NCBI GenBank assembly: GCA_018242295.1
Contig: JAFECE010000002.1
Coordinates: forward strand, 186,001 to 250,000
Direction of reading: 5' to 3'
DNA from: Pseudomonadota bacterium
Lineage (GTDB): Bacteria; Pseudomonadota; Alphaproteobacteria; Rhizobiales; Hyphomicrobiaceae
DNA length: 64,000 nucleotides
The translations under genes were made by a program, and so were the position numbers. This document shows positions 7,539-16,514 of this stretch, piece after piece (the first letter of the stretch is position 1; every line of letters starts with the position of its first letter). The notes under the pieces were generated by a model, which worked only from the letters and a program-made list of their open reading frames with translations, was not told the DNA's origin and searched no databases.

Positions 7539-9527
7539 ATGACACCGTCTCTCCGCATCGCACGTCGCCTGCAACATATGCCGCATATGATGACAATCAT
7601 GGCGCTGAGTCTCATCGGCGCCGCGTTCATGCCATCGCTCGCGCGCGCTGAGAACCCGCCAGTTGCGACTCCCGGAACGTCAGGCCAGCCGCCGGGCGAG
7701 ACGCGAAGCGAAACGCCGGACGCTCAATCCGGTAACGCGCTCGAGACGCTTTCCTCGACGCTGTCGGGCACCCCGGCAGCACTATGCGCCAAGCTCTCGG
7801 ACAAAACTTCGTCGTCGTTCGAAGCGCAAGATCGCGCCGCGGTCTCAGCGTTTTATCAAGCGCGCCAGTGCAGCCCGCTCTGGGTCGATGAGCAGGGTCC
7901 AACGCGTGCCGCAACGCTCGTCATGGCCGAACTGGCTCATGCCCAGGACTGGGGCCTCAAGGCGTCCGACTTCGATCTCAGCGCCGTAAAGCAGCCGATG
8001 CCATTGGGCAGCTGGAATCCCGACGAGACGGTTGCAGCCGAGCTGGAAATCACCGCTGCCGTCTTGCGCTACGCACATCAGGCCGAAGGCGGCCGCATAA
8101 CCGAGCCCACCAAGCAACTGTCGGGTTACTTGGATCGAACGCCCGTCATCACGGATGCGGCGACAGTGCTCGCGCGTATGGCCGGCGCGGCGAACCCGGA
8201 TGAAACGTTGCGCGCCTTCCAGCCGTCGCACGATCAATTCTTGAAGCTCAAGGCGCTTCTCGCGCGAATGAGAGGCGGCACACCGGACAACACCAAGCGA
8301 TTTGATATTCCGCGCCGTGGCGCGATGCTTGAGCTTGGCGTGCGAGATCCCGACGTAGCAACACTGAAGCAGAGATTCGGCATTGCCTCCGCGCTGGGAT
8401 CGGAACAGGTGTTCGATGATGCGCTCGCCGCCGCCGTCAAAAACTTTCAGGCGTCGAAGTCGCTCCATGCCGACGGCATCGTCGGCCCCACGACGCGAGC
8501 GAAGCTTTCCGGCGAAGATATCGCATCCTCCCCCGAGAAGATCGCAGCCGTCATCGCCAATATGGAGGAGTGGCGGTGGATGCCGCGCTCGCTCGGCGAC
8601 ACCCACGTCCTGGTCAATATCCCATCGTTTTCAATTATGCTGACAGAGAACAAAAAGACCCTGTTCAATGAGCGCGTCGTCGTCGGTACCCCGAGCACAC
8701 AGACGCCCATCTTTTCGAAGGATATGACGAAGATCGTTCTACGGCCGAAATGGAATCTGCCGAATTCCATCAAGGCAACGGCGCTGCGCACGGGCCGTTC
8801 CGTCGAGCGCCAGGGCTATGTCGTCATGCGCAACGGCCACGTCATCGACAGCAGTCGGGTGAACTGGGGAAGGGCGAAGCTCAGCGAGTATACGATCTAT
8901 CAGCCGGCTGGCGACGACAACGCGCTCGGCCTCGTCAAATTGCTCTTTCCGAACAAACACTCCGTCTACCTCCACGATACGCCGTCGCGCTCTCTCTTCA
9001 ACGCGCGGGTTCGCCTTTTCAGTCACGGCTGCATGCGCGTACGAAACCCGCAGCAACTCGCCCAGCTGGTCTTCAACATCGACCGGGGAAACCAGACGCC
9101 GAACGTCGGCCATCTCGTCGAGAAAGGCCCGATGGACAATCAGTTCGATCTGAATAAGCCGATTCCCGTGCACGTAGGATACTTCACAGTCTGGGTCGCG
9201 GACGACGGCACGCCGCAATTCTTCGAGGACTACTACGGTCATCAAGAGCGCATCACACTGGCGCTTGCGGGCAAGTGGAAAGACATCGACGTGACCCAGG
9301 AACACGTGACGCCCGAGGCCCTCGATTCCTCCAGCGCTAAGAAAATTCGCGTCGGCGGCCGGAGAGACGAGGATGGCTATTCTGAGAGACGCTACCGCGG
9401 CTACGCATCGCGGCACTGGGAGGAGGGCCGGTCCAGGGACGAAATGGGGCTGACGCGATCCGGCCGCGGCTACTATTCCGGCGGCAATACCGTCGGCGAT
9501 ATGGTCCGCCGCGCGCTGGGCTTCTGA
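7539..9527 (+). CDS. Periplasmic L,D-transpeptidase (YcbB/LdtD type)
   Basis: A 662-residue peptidoglycan cross-linking enzyme. A signal region covers residues 1 to about 38, ending in SLARAEN. A scaffold domain follows (LSDKTSSSFEAQDRAAVSAF, ARQCSPLWVDEQGP), then a peptidoglycan-binding domain near 265-330 (VKNFQASKSLHADGIVGPTT). The YkuD catalytic domain spans about 345-540, with the signature SHGCMRVRNP and catalytic Cys at about 498. The C-terminal tail is rich in Arg/Tyr/Gly. ATG 7539 was preferred to an upstream TTG because the signal peptide follows it directly. It makes 3-3 cross-links, abundant in polarly growing Hyphomicrobiales. Confidence 0.9.
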   Translation: MTPSLRIARRLQHMPHMMTIMALSLIGAAFMPSLARAENPPVATPGTSGQPPGETRSETPDAQSGNALETLSSTLSGTPAALCAKLSDKTSSSFEAQDRAAVSAFYQARQCSPLWVDEQGPTRAATLVMAELAHAQDWGLKASDFDLSAVKQPMPLGSWNPDETVAAELEITAAVLRYAHQAEGGRITEPTKQLSGYLDRTPVITDAATVLARMAGAANPDETLRAFQPSHDQFLKLKALLARMRGGTPDNTKRFDIPRRGAMLELGVRDPDVATLKQRFGIASALGSEQVFDDALAAAVKNFQASKSLHADGIVGPTTRAKLSGEDIASSPEKIAAVIANMEEWRWMPRSLGDTHVLVNIPSFSIMLTENKKTLFNERVVVGTPSTQTPIFSKDMTKIVLRPKWNLPNSIKATALRTGRSVERQGYVVMRNGHVIDSSRVNWGRAKLSEYTIYQPAGDDNALGLVKLLFPNKHSVYLHDTPSRSLFNARVRLFSHGCMRVRNPQQLAQLVFNIDRGNQTPNVGHLVEKGPMDNQFDLNKPIPVHVGYFTVWVADDGTPQFFEDYYGHQERITLALAGKWKDIDVTQEHVTPEALDSSSAKKIRVGGRRDEDGYSERRYRGYASRHWEEGRSRDEMGLTRSGRGYYSGGNTVGDMVRRALGF

Positions 9528-9545
9528 GCCGTTGCCGCCGGGAAG

Positions 9546-10733
9546 TTAGCGTGCCGCTTCGAGGCGCGCGAAACCCTCGTCGAGATCGTGAATGAGATCT
9601 TCGACGGCCTCGAGCCCGATGTGGAACCTGAGCGCCGGTCCGGGTCCGTGCCAGCGCGTCGCCGTCCGGTATGATGTCGGATCGAACGGAATGACGAGGC
9701 TTTCATACCCGCCCCACGAATAGCCCATCCCGAACAGTTTCAGTCCGTCGAGAAACGCCGCCAGCGATTTTTCCGGCACCGGTTTCAGGACGGCGGCGAA
9801 GAGACCGCTCGCGCCGGCGAAATCGCGCTTCCAAAGCGCGTGCCCGGGGTCGCCCGGAAGGGCCGGATGCAGAACCCGATCGACCTCGGGGCGGCCGGCG
9901 AGCCACTCCGCGATCGCGATGCCGGAACTCTGGTGCCGGTCGAGACGAACCGCAAGCGTTCTGAGACCACGCAGCGCCAGATATGTCTCTTCCGAGCCCG
10001 GGCATGTGCCGAGCGTTTCTTTGGCGTTGTCGAGAAACTTCGCCGCGCGCGCGTTGCCGGTCACCGAACCCATCATGGCGTCCGCATGCCCGACGATATA
10101 TTTCGTCGCGGCCTCGATCGATACGTCGGCGCCGAGCGACAGCGGCTTGCAGAAAAGCGGCGTCGCCCAGGTGTTGTCGGCGAGAACCCAGATGTTCTTC
10201 GCTTTCGCGGCGGCTGCGATGGCCGGGATGTCCGGCATCTCGAATGTCTGCGACCCCGGTGCTTCGACCAGCACCAGTTTCGTATTGGGCCGGAAGAGCT
10301 TGGCGATGTCGCCGCCGGCGAGCGGATCGTAATAGGTCGTTTCGACGCCGAGTTTTTTCACCATTTTATCCGCGAACGTCCGGCTCGGCTGGTAGACGTT
10401 GTCGGGAATGAGGATGTGATCGCCGCTCTCGGCAAACGCCAGGACGGCGGTCGAGATCGCGGCCAGTCCCGATGAGGTCAGCACCGTTTTCACGCCGCCT
10501 TCGAGATGCGCGATCGCATCTTCGAGAGCCTGCGTCGTCGGTGTCGCGCGGCGGCCGTACGTGAAGTTTTGTGTCCGCTTTGTGATCGCATCGAGCGTCG
10601 GAAAGAGAACCGTCGATCCACGATAGACCGGCGTGTTGACAAAGCCGTGCTGCTCGAACGGCTTGCGCCCCAGGTGCACAACCTCCGTTTCCGGTTGCTC
10701 GGCGCTCTCGGAACTCTTGTCTTTTTTGGCCAT
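9546..10733 (-). CDS. metC: Cystathionine beta-lyase
   Basis: A 395-residue PLP enzyme of the Cys/Met metabolism family that splits cystathionine to homocysteine, ammonia and pyruvate. Markers are the N-terminal VHLGRKPFEQHGFVNTPVYRGSTVLF, shortened here to its key parts VNTPVYRGST and YGRRATPT. The PLP-Lys region is SIEAATKYIVGH, and YSWGGYESL is typical of the beta-lyase subgroup. The start ATG at 10733 follows GGAGAAG; open frame continues upstream but lacks homology. The gene is divergent from the amino-acid-binding protein gene. Confidence 0.9.
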   Translation of the reverse strand: MAKKDKSSESAEQPETEVVHLGRKPFEQHGFVNTPVYRGSTVLFPTLDAITKRTQNFTYGRRATPTTQALEDAIAHLEGGVKTVLTSSGLAAISTAVLAFAESGDHILIPDNVYQPSRTFADKMVKKLGVETTYYDPLAGGDIAKLFRPNTKLVLVEAPGSQTFEMPDIPAIAAAAKAKNIWVLADNTWATPLFCKPLSLGADVSIEAATKYIVGHADAMMGSVTGNARAAKFLDNAKETLGTCPGSEETYLALRGLRTLAVRLDRHQSSGIAIAEWLAGRPEVDRVLHPALPGDPGHALWKRDFAGASGLFAAVLKPVPEKSLAAFLDGLKLFGMGYSWGGYESLVIPFDPTSYRTATRWHGPGPALRFHIGLEAVEDLIHDLDEGFARLEAAR

Positions 10734-10783
10734 TTTAACTTCTCCGGGCCGGGTCGCGTCCTGGTGGCGCAAGTTTCGTTCAC

Positions 10784-10799
10784 GGTCAAGGTCTTGACC
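10784..10799. promoter_or_regulatory. Perfect inverted repeat in metC/amino-acid-binding protein divergent region
   Basis: GGTCAA-ggtc-TTGACC is a perfect inverted repeat (six-base arms) about 50 bases before metC, in the region between two divergent amino-acid-related genes. It could be an operator; no regulator is identified. Confidence 0.25.
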
Positions 10800-10922
10800 A
10801 TTCGTCGCTGGCGCGAGATGTGTGGCGGGGCGCGGGTCAAGGCGGCCGCGCGGAGGCCGTTGCTTTCGTCTGCTCGTGGGAAATGAAGAGACATCATTGA
10901 AGCATTGGCCGGAAAAGCGCAG

Positions 10923-11960
10923 ATGAGAAGTGTGTCGAGGTTCTGGGCGGCGGCGTGTTTGCTCCTCGCCGCAGGCGTCGCAATGCCCTCCGCGGCGTGG
11001 AGCACGCCATCGAATACGCTCGATGCCGTTCGCACGAGGGGCAGGGTCATCTGCGGCGTCGCCGACCATACGCCAGGCTTCAGCGAAGTTAACCCTCGCG
11101 GAACCTGGAGCGGCCTGGACGTCGAGTTTTGTTCTGCCCTGGCGGCGGCCGTGCTCGGAAATCGCGACGCGGTCAAATATCTCAGCCTCAATCCGGGCGA
11201 TCGCTTCAAAGCCCTCCAGGACAGTGAGATCGACGTTTTGCTCGGCGCAACGTCCTGGACGCTCACCCGCGATACGGAACTCGGCGCGCGTTTCGCCGGG
11301 GTCCTTTACTACGATGGCCAAGGCTTCATTATTCCGCGCAACCATTCGATCGCAAGCGTCCTCGAGCTTTCGGGCGCCTCGATCTGCGTCCTGCCGGGTT
11401 CGAGCGACGAGGCCGCGATCGCCGACTTCTTCGGCTCGCGAAAAATGCGCTATCAGCTCATCACGGCCGACCGTTGGGACGATTTGGTCAAGACGTATTC
11501 AAATGGCGGCTGCACGGTCCTGACCGGCGACATAACCCTGCTCGCCTACGAAAAAAGCCGTCTCGGGAACGGGTCGGACCAGATGATCTTGCCCGAAATA
11601 ATCACCAAGGAACCTTACGGTCCCGCCGTCCGCATCGGCGATGAAAGCTGGTTCGCTGTCGTCCGCTGGACACTGATGGCGCTCGTTGCAGCGGAAGAAT
11701 TGAACATTTCGAGTTCCAACATCGAGACCGCGAAATCCTCCCCCTCCCACGAGGTGCGCCGCTTTCTGGGCCTCGATGCGGACCTCGGCGCGCCGCTCGG
11801 CCTGTCGCGCGATTGGGCGTATCAGGTCGTCAAGCAGGGCGGCAATTATGGCGAGATCTTCGAGCGCACGCTCGGGCAGAATTCTGCGTTGAAACTCGAT
11901 CGCGGGCTCAACAATGTGTGGACCAAAGGCGGCCTGATGTACGCGGCGCCATTCCGCTGA
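10923..11960 (+). CDS. Amino-acid ABC transporter periplasmic binding protein (AapJ-like)
   Basis: A 345-residue solute-binding protein of family 3. The signal peptide is MRSVSRFWAAACLLLAAGVA with cleavage near AWS. The mature protein starts with LDAVRTRGRVICGV, then GTWSGLDVEFCSALAAAV and RFKALQDSEIDVLLGATSWT. These match the general L-amino-acid binding proteins AapJ/BztA. It should capture amino acids in the periplasm. No permease or ATPase genes lie beside it, so it is an orphan or works with a transporter elsewhere. ATG 10923 is preferred to a TTG 18 bases upstream. Confidence 0.87.
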   Translation: MRSVSRFWAAACLLLAAGVAMPSAAWSTPSNTLDAVRTRGRVICGVADHTPGFSEVNPRGTWSGLDVEFCSALAAAVLGNRDAVKYLSLNPGDRFKALQDSEIDVLLGATSWTLTRDTELGARFAGVLYYDGQGFIIPRNHSIASVLELSGASICVLPGSSDEAAIADFFGSRKMRYQLITADRWDDLVKTYSNGGCTVLTGDITLLAYEKSRLGNGSDQMILPEIITKEPYGPAVRIGDESWFAVVRWTLMALVAAEELNISSSNIETAKSSPSHEVRRFLGLDADLGAPLGLSRDWAYQVVKQGGNYGEIFERTLGQNSALKLDRGLNNVWTKGGLMYAAPFR

Positions 11961-12013
11961 TACGAATCCACGGCAATGGCATGCGGCGTGGCTCGTGAGC
12001 GACAGGGCAAGTC

Positions 12014-12601
12014 ATGGGCGATCAAGCAACATTTGAAGCACTGCTGAGCGCAGCCGTTTTCGCCATCCCGGTCGCGGTTCTGCTCACGCTTTTCGCTTTG
12101 CTTCTCCACTGGCGGCTTAAGCGGTCATCCGCAAAATCAAGCCAAGCTTCGCAATTGGTGTCGGGGATTGCGGCGCCGTTGTCTCCGGTCCGAGAAGACA
12201 CGGAAGCAGCCGAACCGCCGCCGAAGCTCGAAGATGTCGAGACGCTCAATAAGAAAATCGAGCTGGCTCTGGCGCGCGGCGAAAAGACATCGCTGTCCCG
12301 CCTCTACTACGATCTGGCGGCCGGTCACGAACGCCTGGGAAACGTCGAAGCGCGTATGTCGGCGTTGCGTTCTGCGGCAGGATACGGCGCGTTGCACGGA
12401 CCTGGAGCGGCACACGCCGCAGCGCGTCTGGCCCTCGCTGAAGCCGCGCAACGATCAGGCGATCTGACCACCGCTTGCGAGCAGTGGCAAATGGCGAAAG
12501 CGGCATACCTGCAAGCCGGTGATACCGATCAGCAGGAGCGCGTCGAAAAGCGGATGCGCGACAACGGCTGCCCGACGGACTGGGTCCTGACGGATTTCTG
12601 A
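12014..12601 (+). CDS. Hypothetical single-pass membrane protein
   Basis: A 195-residue protein. One membrane segment lies at about residues 15-35 (AVFAIPVAVLLTLFALLLHW), then a Lys/Ser-rich linker. A helical cytosolic part follows with TPR-like spacing (KTSLSRLYYDLAAGHERLGN; AARLALAEAAQRSGDLTTACEQW; AKAAYLQAGDTDQQERV). It may bind a partner protein at the inner membrane. It lies downstream of the binding-protein gene on the same strand, 53 bases away. Confidence 0.6.
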   Translation: MGDQATFEALLSAAVFAIPVAVLLTLFALLLHWRLKRSSAKSSQASQLVSGIAAPLSPVREDTEAAEPPPKLEDVETLNKKIELALARGEKTSLSRLYYDLAAGHERLGNVEARMSALRSAAGYGALHGPGAAHAAARLALAEAAQRSGDLTTACEQWQMAKAAYLQAGDTDQQERVEKRMRDNGCPTDWVLTDF

Positions 12602-12609
12602 CCTTCGCA

Positions 12610-13668
12610 TCAGTTCGGATTTTGGCCGGTCGGCATGATCGTCGTCGCGCCGCTCGAAGGTTGAACGCCTCGGTCGTCGCGTGCCGCCGTCATCAAAACC
12701 TCGACGCTGACGTTGTCGCCGTCTTTGATCTCGAAGGTCTTCTGGAAAATATGCCCGCCTGATGAGGCGGTCACCTCGTACTTGCCTGGAGCCAGTACGT
12801 GCGTCGGAAGCGCGCCGACGCTTTCCTTGATCGTCTCTCCGTCGTCCGTCTGGATCGTCCAGCGCGTGTCCGGCATCGCTTCGCCGCCGGATCGGGTGAC
12901 GAGCTTGAAGGTCGCCTTGCCGCCGGAATGCGTGACGGTCGTCTCCGTCAGCTTGCCCGCTTCGACCGTGACGTCAGTTTCGATTTTGGCGTTCGCGTCG
13001 CCGTACAGCGAAACGACCCGGTAGATGCCGGAATTGAGCCGAATGATCAGGTTGGGCTTCGCCGCCGTGATCACGGCGGATCGCGTTTCGAACTGATCGC
13101 GATCGTCGGCGAAAATCGAATACGTCACTGAGCCGGGCGGCGCGGGCTTCCCATTGATGAGCGCTGACAGCCGAAGTCCCCCGGCGTTCAAAACGAACGC
13201 CTCGAATGGCGGGCCATCGGCAGCTTTGACGGTGATCTTGCGCGTCAGGTTGGCCCGCCCGAACGCGGCATTGACCATGTAATCGCCGGGCTGAAGTTTG
13301 AGGAACGGACTAGCCTCATGCGACTCCATCAGAAGCTTCGATTTTCCGGCTTGTCCTCCCGTCTGGAAAACGCGCCACACCAAGCCCTGGTCGATCTGCT
13401 GGCCGTCGCCTGTCAGCAACGCCACCAGCTTGACGCCTGGCCCCTTGGTCTTGCCGCGTTCGACGACCGTGGTGTTCTTGCGCTTCTCAATCGTCGGTCC
13501 CCAAGGACCAGTCGGCGGTCCATCCGGTATCGGCTCTTCAGCAAACGAAGCCGTCGCTGAGAAGATCGATAGGAGCACGACGGCGAGCGCCGCAACCTGT
13601 GCGCGGATTGCTACGCCCAAGTGCCGCCGGGCTCCCGCCTGCCAGTTTTTCGCTGCCGCTTCGATCAT
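12610..13668 (-). CDS. Secreted protein with repeated beta-rich domains, partner of the VWA protein
   Basis: A 352-residue exported protein with an N-terminal hydrophobic signal (VAALAVVLLSIFSATASFAEE). Several ~80-residue beta-rich modules then share the pattern PxTRWxIxxxDGExIxES...LAPGKYEVTA (PDTRWTIQTDDGE, LAPGKYEVTASSGG; FLKLQPGDYMVNAAF; IIRLNSGIYRVVSLYGD). These are carboxypeptidase-regulatory or PEGA-like sandwiches. The same modules occur in the upstream VWA protein. The start ATG overlaps the stop of that gene by four bases (ATGA), so the two form one translational unit. The function is unknown. Confidence 0.72.
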   Translation of the reverse strand: MIEAAAKNWQAGARRHLGVAIRAQVAALAVVLLSIFSATASFAEEPIPDGPPTGPWGPTIEKRKNTTVVERGKTKGPGVKLVALLTGDGQQIDQGLVWRVFQTGGQAGKSKLLMESHEASPFLKLQPGDYMVNAAFGRANLTRKITVKAADGPPFEAFVLNAGGLRLSALINGKPAPPGSVTYSIFADDRDQFETRSAVITAAKPNLIIRLNSGIYRVVSLYGDANAKIETDVTVEAGKLTETTVTHSGGKATFKLVTRSGGEAMPDTRWTIQTDDGETIKESVGALPTHVLAPGKYEVTASSGGHIFQKTFEIKDGDNVSVEVLMTAARDDRGVQPSSGATTIMPTGQNPN

Positions 13669-15599
13669 CCTGGTCCGATCTCGATCTTTTGGCTTTCACC
13701 GGCGCGAACTTCGAAAGAAGCCTGCCCATGCTTGCCGCGCGCCTCGCAGCGCACCGTGTAGTGCCCTGGCGCCAAAAGCGCAGTCGCCTGCGTTCCCGTC
13801 GCGCGCCACGTCGGCATGCCGCTCGCGTCGGAGACTTCCCAGAAGATATCGCCGACGATCGCCGACACTCCCGACGGTGGCGAGAAGTTCACTTCGCCCG
13901 CCGCGATATCGATGACTGCGTTCGCCGGCTTTCCGGCAACCACCTCGAACTCCTTCGTCGCCGAGATATGAGAGACCGCAAGCGACGCGGTGATCCGGTA
14001 ATGCCCAGGCGACAGGTCGAGCGCGAGGTCTGGCCCCATCGCCCGCGTGATGCCCGTGCGATCGCCGTCGATGCGGTCGACGCGATAGAAAATATTCTGG
14101 TCGGCTTTTGCAGGTGCTCCCGCGACGAGCGCCGAAACCTTGAGCGGCACGAGGACGAGCGCCAGCGTTTCCGTTACCGTCTGTCCGGCGCCGACGGCGA
14201 TGCGTTTGCGAACGTCGCCGCTGCGCGAGCGGGCGCTGACGTAGTAGGTGCCTTCCGGAAGCGTGAAGCTGGCGTTCGGGCTCCGCGACCGCGCCACCTC
14301 CCGGCGGCCGTCCGGACTTTCCGGATCGTCGGCGGCAACCGCGAAAAGAACATCTTGGATGATAGCGCCGTCCGCCGCCGCCGCGGAAAGATCGACGCGG
14401 CCTGTCCCAAGCGAAATGTCGAGCGGCTTATCCTCTCCGGCCGTGAGCTGCAGCGTTTGCGACGAGCGCGCTGCGCCATCGGCGGCCGTCAGGGTATAGG
14501 TCGCGGGCGCGAGGTAGAGGTCGATCTGGCCGTTGCTGGCGATCGTCACCGGCTTGTCGCCCAAGGCGAGGGTCAGAACCGCGGTTTGCGACGGGGTTCC
14601 GCCCTTACCCGTGCTGACGCGCGCGTGGAGATGCGCAGCGTTGAATGGCACGATGATGCTCTGCTTGTCGCCGTCGGCGATCGTGATGTCCTGGCGCGCC
14701 GTGAGCGATCCGAGTTCGGCTTCGACCTCATAGCCGCCGGCCGCAAGCTTGGCGGTAATGTCGTGTCCCTCGGCTTCGGTCAGAGGCGTCTTCTCGCCCT
14801 CTTTGAAAATGCGCCACTTGAGCGGGACTGTGAGAAGCGGGCCGGTATCGGCGAGTGCAGCCGATGCCCTGAGCGAAGCGCCTGCCGGCGGCGGTGGCGC
14901 GGTCGGCTTGCCGTCGGCGGGATTAGTGCCCTGCGAAAGCGTCTCGCCTGGAGACAAAATCGCAAGCTGCGCGGCCTCGTTGATGGCGGCGGTGAGGCCG
15001 TTCGAATCCGTGATGTCGTAGAAATGCCCGCCGGTCGCTTCGGCGATGCACGCCATGCGCGGCCGCTCCTTGTCCGGAATGCCGATGCCGATGACCTGCA
15101 CGGCGACGCCCGGATAGGTCTTCGCGAGGTTGCTGGCGACGGCGCAGGTATCCTGTTGGCAATTGTCGGCGCCGTCGCCGATGAACAGGATTTGCGCCGG
15201 CCGCGATTGCCCGATCGCGGTCATCGCTACCTTGAGCGCCGCCGTAAGCGGTCCCGGACCGCGCGGATTGAGCTTGGCGATGGGATCGAGGACCGCCTGC
15301 CGCGGACTGTCGGGCGCCGCAATCAATTCCACGTCGTTGCAGTCGCCGCGGCGGCGGTGCCCAAACGATACGAGCCCGAGCCGCGTGGAATTCGGCTGCG
15401 CCAGCAGACCGCCCAGTTTTTCCCGCACGATATCGATCTTGGCCCGGTTGTCGGGCGGCAGACGCGCCCACATCGAGCCCGACCCATCGAGCACGACCAT
15501 GGCCGTCGGCTCATCGCCGCTCATGGCGGGCCCACCGCCTGCGGCCAGAGAAACCGCTGCAACAGCGACCGCGACAAATTTCAAAAAAGACCGGCGCAT
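13665..15599 (-). CDS. Secreted VWA-domain protein with beta-sandwich repeats
   Basis: A 644-residue protein. The signal peptide is MRRSFLKFVAVAVAAVSLAA. The von Willebrand A domain at about 30-210 has an intact MIDAS: DGSGSMW, the Thr region GPLTAALK, and IGDGADNC. A Pro/Ala linker near 235 leads to at least four beta modules ending in LAAGGYEVEA, LAPATYTLTA, LPEGTYYVSA, LSPGHYRITA and LAPGHYTVRC. GGAGAG precedes the ATG at 15599. VWA-MIDAS domains bind metal and protein ligands; the repeats could form an extracellular stalk. It is in an operon with the related protein at 12610-13668. Confidence 0.8.
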   Translation of the reverse strand: MRRSFLKFVAVAVAAVSLAAGGGPAMSGDEPTAMVVLDGSGSMWARLPPDNRAKIDIVREKLGGLLAQPNSTRLGLVSFGHRRRGDCNDVELIAAPDSPRQAVLDPIAKLNPRGPGPLTAALKVAMTAIGQSRPAQILFIGDGADNCQQDTCAVASNLAKTYPGVAVQVIGIGIPDKERPRMACIAEATGGHFYDITDSNGLTAAINEAAQLAILSPGETLSQGTNPADGKPTAPPPPAGASLRASAALADTGPLLTVPLKWRIFKEGEKTPLTEAEGHDITAKLAAGGYEVEAELGSLTARQDITIADGDKQSIIVPFNAAHLHARVSTGKGGTPSQTAVLTLALGDKPVTIASNGQIDLYLAPATYTLTAADGAARSSQTLQLTAGEDKPLDISLGTGRVDLSAAAADGAIIQDVLFAVAADDPESPDGRREVARSRSPNASFTLPEGTYYVSARSRSGDVRKRIAVGAGQTVTETLALVLVPLKVSALVAGAPAKADQNIFYRVDRIDGDRTGITRAMGPDLALDLSPGHYRITASLAVSHISATKEFEVVAGKPANAVIDIAAGEVNFSPPSGVSAIVGDIFWEVSDASGMPTWRATGTQATALLAPGHYTVRCEARGKHGQASFEVRAGESQKIEIGPG

Positions 15600-15711
15600 T
15601 TGCTCTCCACGCCCGTTTTCGGCTCTTGTTCCGATTCTGATCTTAACGGGCCGCTTGTAACAGGCCGGGCCCTCGTATAGCGAGACGGGCACGAATAGTA
15701 CGGAACATGAC

Positions 15712-16287
15712 ATGAATACCGCGATTTTTGAATTTCTTGCGGCAAGACGTTCGGTGAAGCCGGACCGGCTCGCCGAACCCGGGCCGAACGCCGCACAACT
15801 GAACGACATCCTGACGACGGGGGCGCGCGTTCCTGACCACAAGAAGCTCTCGCCATGGCGCTTCATCGTTTTCGAGGGCGACGCCCGTCAGGCCGCCGGA
15901 GAGATCTTCGCCGAGGCTTGCAAGAAGGAAGACCGCCAGGAGCCTTCGTCGATCCGGCTGGACACCGAGCGCGGCAGATTCCTGCGCTCGCCCGTCGTCG
16001 TCGCCGTCGTCTCGTCCGTGAAGGCGCGCCCAGGCGCACCGGAATGGGAGCAGGTGCTCTCGGTCGGCGCGCTCTGCTTCAATATGTGTCTCGCCGCCAA
16101 CGCCTTGGGCTTCGGCACGTCGTGGCTGAGCGAGTGGATCGCCTATAGCCCGATGGTCCGTCAGGCGCTGGGTCTTGCCGAGCACGAAAAGATCGCGGGG
16201 TTCATCTACATCGGCACGCCGATGGAAAAGCCCGAGGAACGCGAGCGCCCGAACATCGACGAGCTGGTCAGCCGCTGGCCGGCCTGA
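15712..16287 (+). CDS. Nitroreductase-family protein
   Basis: A 191-residue FMN-dependent reductase of the YdjA/TdsD type. The N-terminal phosphate-binding region is LAARRSVKPDRL; then GARVPDHKKLSPWRFIVF and the dimer/FMN helix SVGALCFNMCLAANALGFGT. The C-terminal block is GFIYIGTPMEKPEERERP. These enzymes reduce nitro compounds or quinones with NAD(P)H; the substrate is not predictable. The gene diverges from the VWA operon, with about 110 bases between the starts. Confidence 0.88.
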   Translation: MNTAIFEFLAARRSVKPDRLAEPGPNAAQLNDILTTGARVPDHKKLSPWRFIVFEGDARQAAGEIFAEACKKEDRQEPSSIRLDTERGRFLRSPVVVAVVSSVKARPGAPEWEQVLSVGALCFNMCLAANALGFGTSWLSEWIAYSPMVRQALGLAEHEKIAGFIYIGTPMEKPEERERPNIDELVSRWPA

Positions 16288-16333
16288 CCTGGCCGAACCG
16301 ACAGGTGGGAAGCGGTCTGGCTAGGCCGGCGCC

Positions 16334-16348
16334 TTAACACTCCGTTAA
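16334..16348 (+). promoter_or_regulatory. CtrA-box-like site (TTAA-N7-TTAA)
   Basis: TTAACACTCCGTTAA matches the full CtrA recognition pattern TTAA-N7-TTAA. It lies in the gap between two convergent genes and directly before a small open frame at 16351, so its target is unclear. Confidence 0.35.
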
Positions 16349-16350
16349 CC

Positions 16351-16506
16351 ATGACCTGCCAACATGCGGGAATGCGTGTTTGCGATTCCGATTCGTGGCC
16401 GCGGTATCAGCGCCGCGTGGCCCGGGCCGGAATGCAGCACAGAACCAAATCATGGCCCTCCGTATGTGCTTTCGGGTACCTGCGGGAGGGCCAGTCGGTT
16501 TTATAA
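16351..16506 (+). CDS. Possible 51-residue small protein behind a CtrA-like box
   Basis: A frame beginning MTCQHAGMRVCDSDSW and ending GYLREGQSVL. Its ATG follows the CtrA-like box with no ribosome site between. No homology is recognised, and the frame overlaps the terminator-like hairpin at 16454-16500. It is recorded because the region otherwise lacks a gene for the box. Confidence 0.15.
   Translation: MTCQHAGMRVCDSDSWPRYQRRVARAGMQHRTKSWPSVCAFGYLREGQSVL
16454..16500. terminator. Hairpin between convergent nitroreductase and nadK genes
   Basis: Arms GGCCCTCC (16454-16461) and GGAGGGCC (16485-16492) are followed by a short T-rich run on the plus strand. The position between convergent genes suits a terminator. 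Confidence 0.4.
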
Positions 16507-16514
16507 GCCGGTTT

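Noticed and set aside
10734-10922. SAM riboswitch before metC
   Set aside because: No SAM-I, SAM-II or SAH motif could be recognised in the leader, only a short perfect inverted repeat at 10784-10799.
13599-15680. 693-residue plus-strand open frame
   Set aside because: Opposite-strand shadow of the VWA protein gene, Arg-rich with no domain; the minus strand has signal peptide, metal site and ribosome site.
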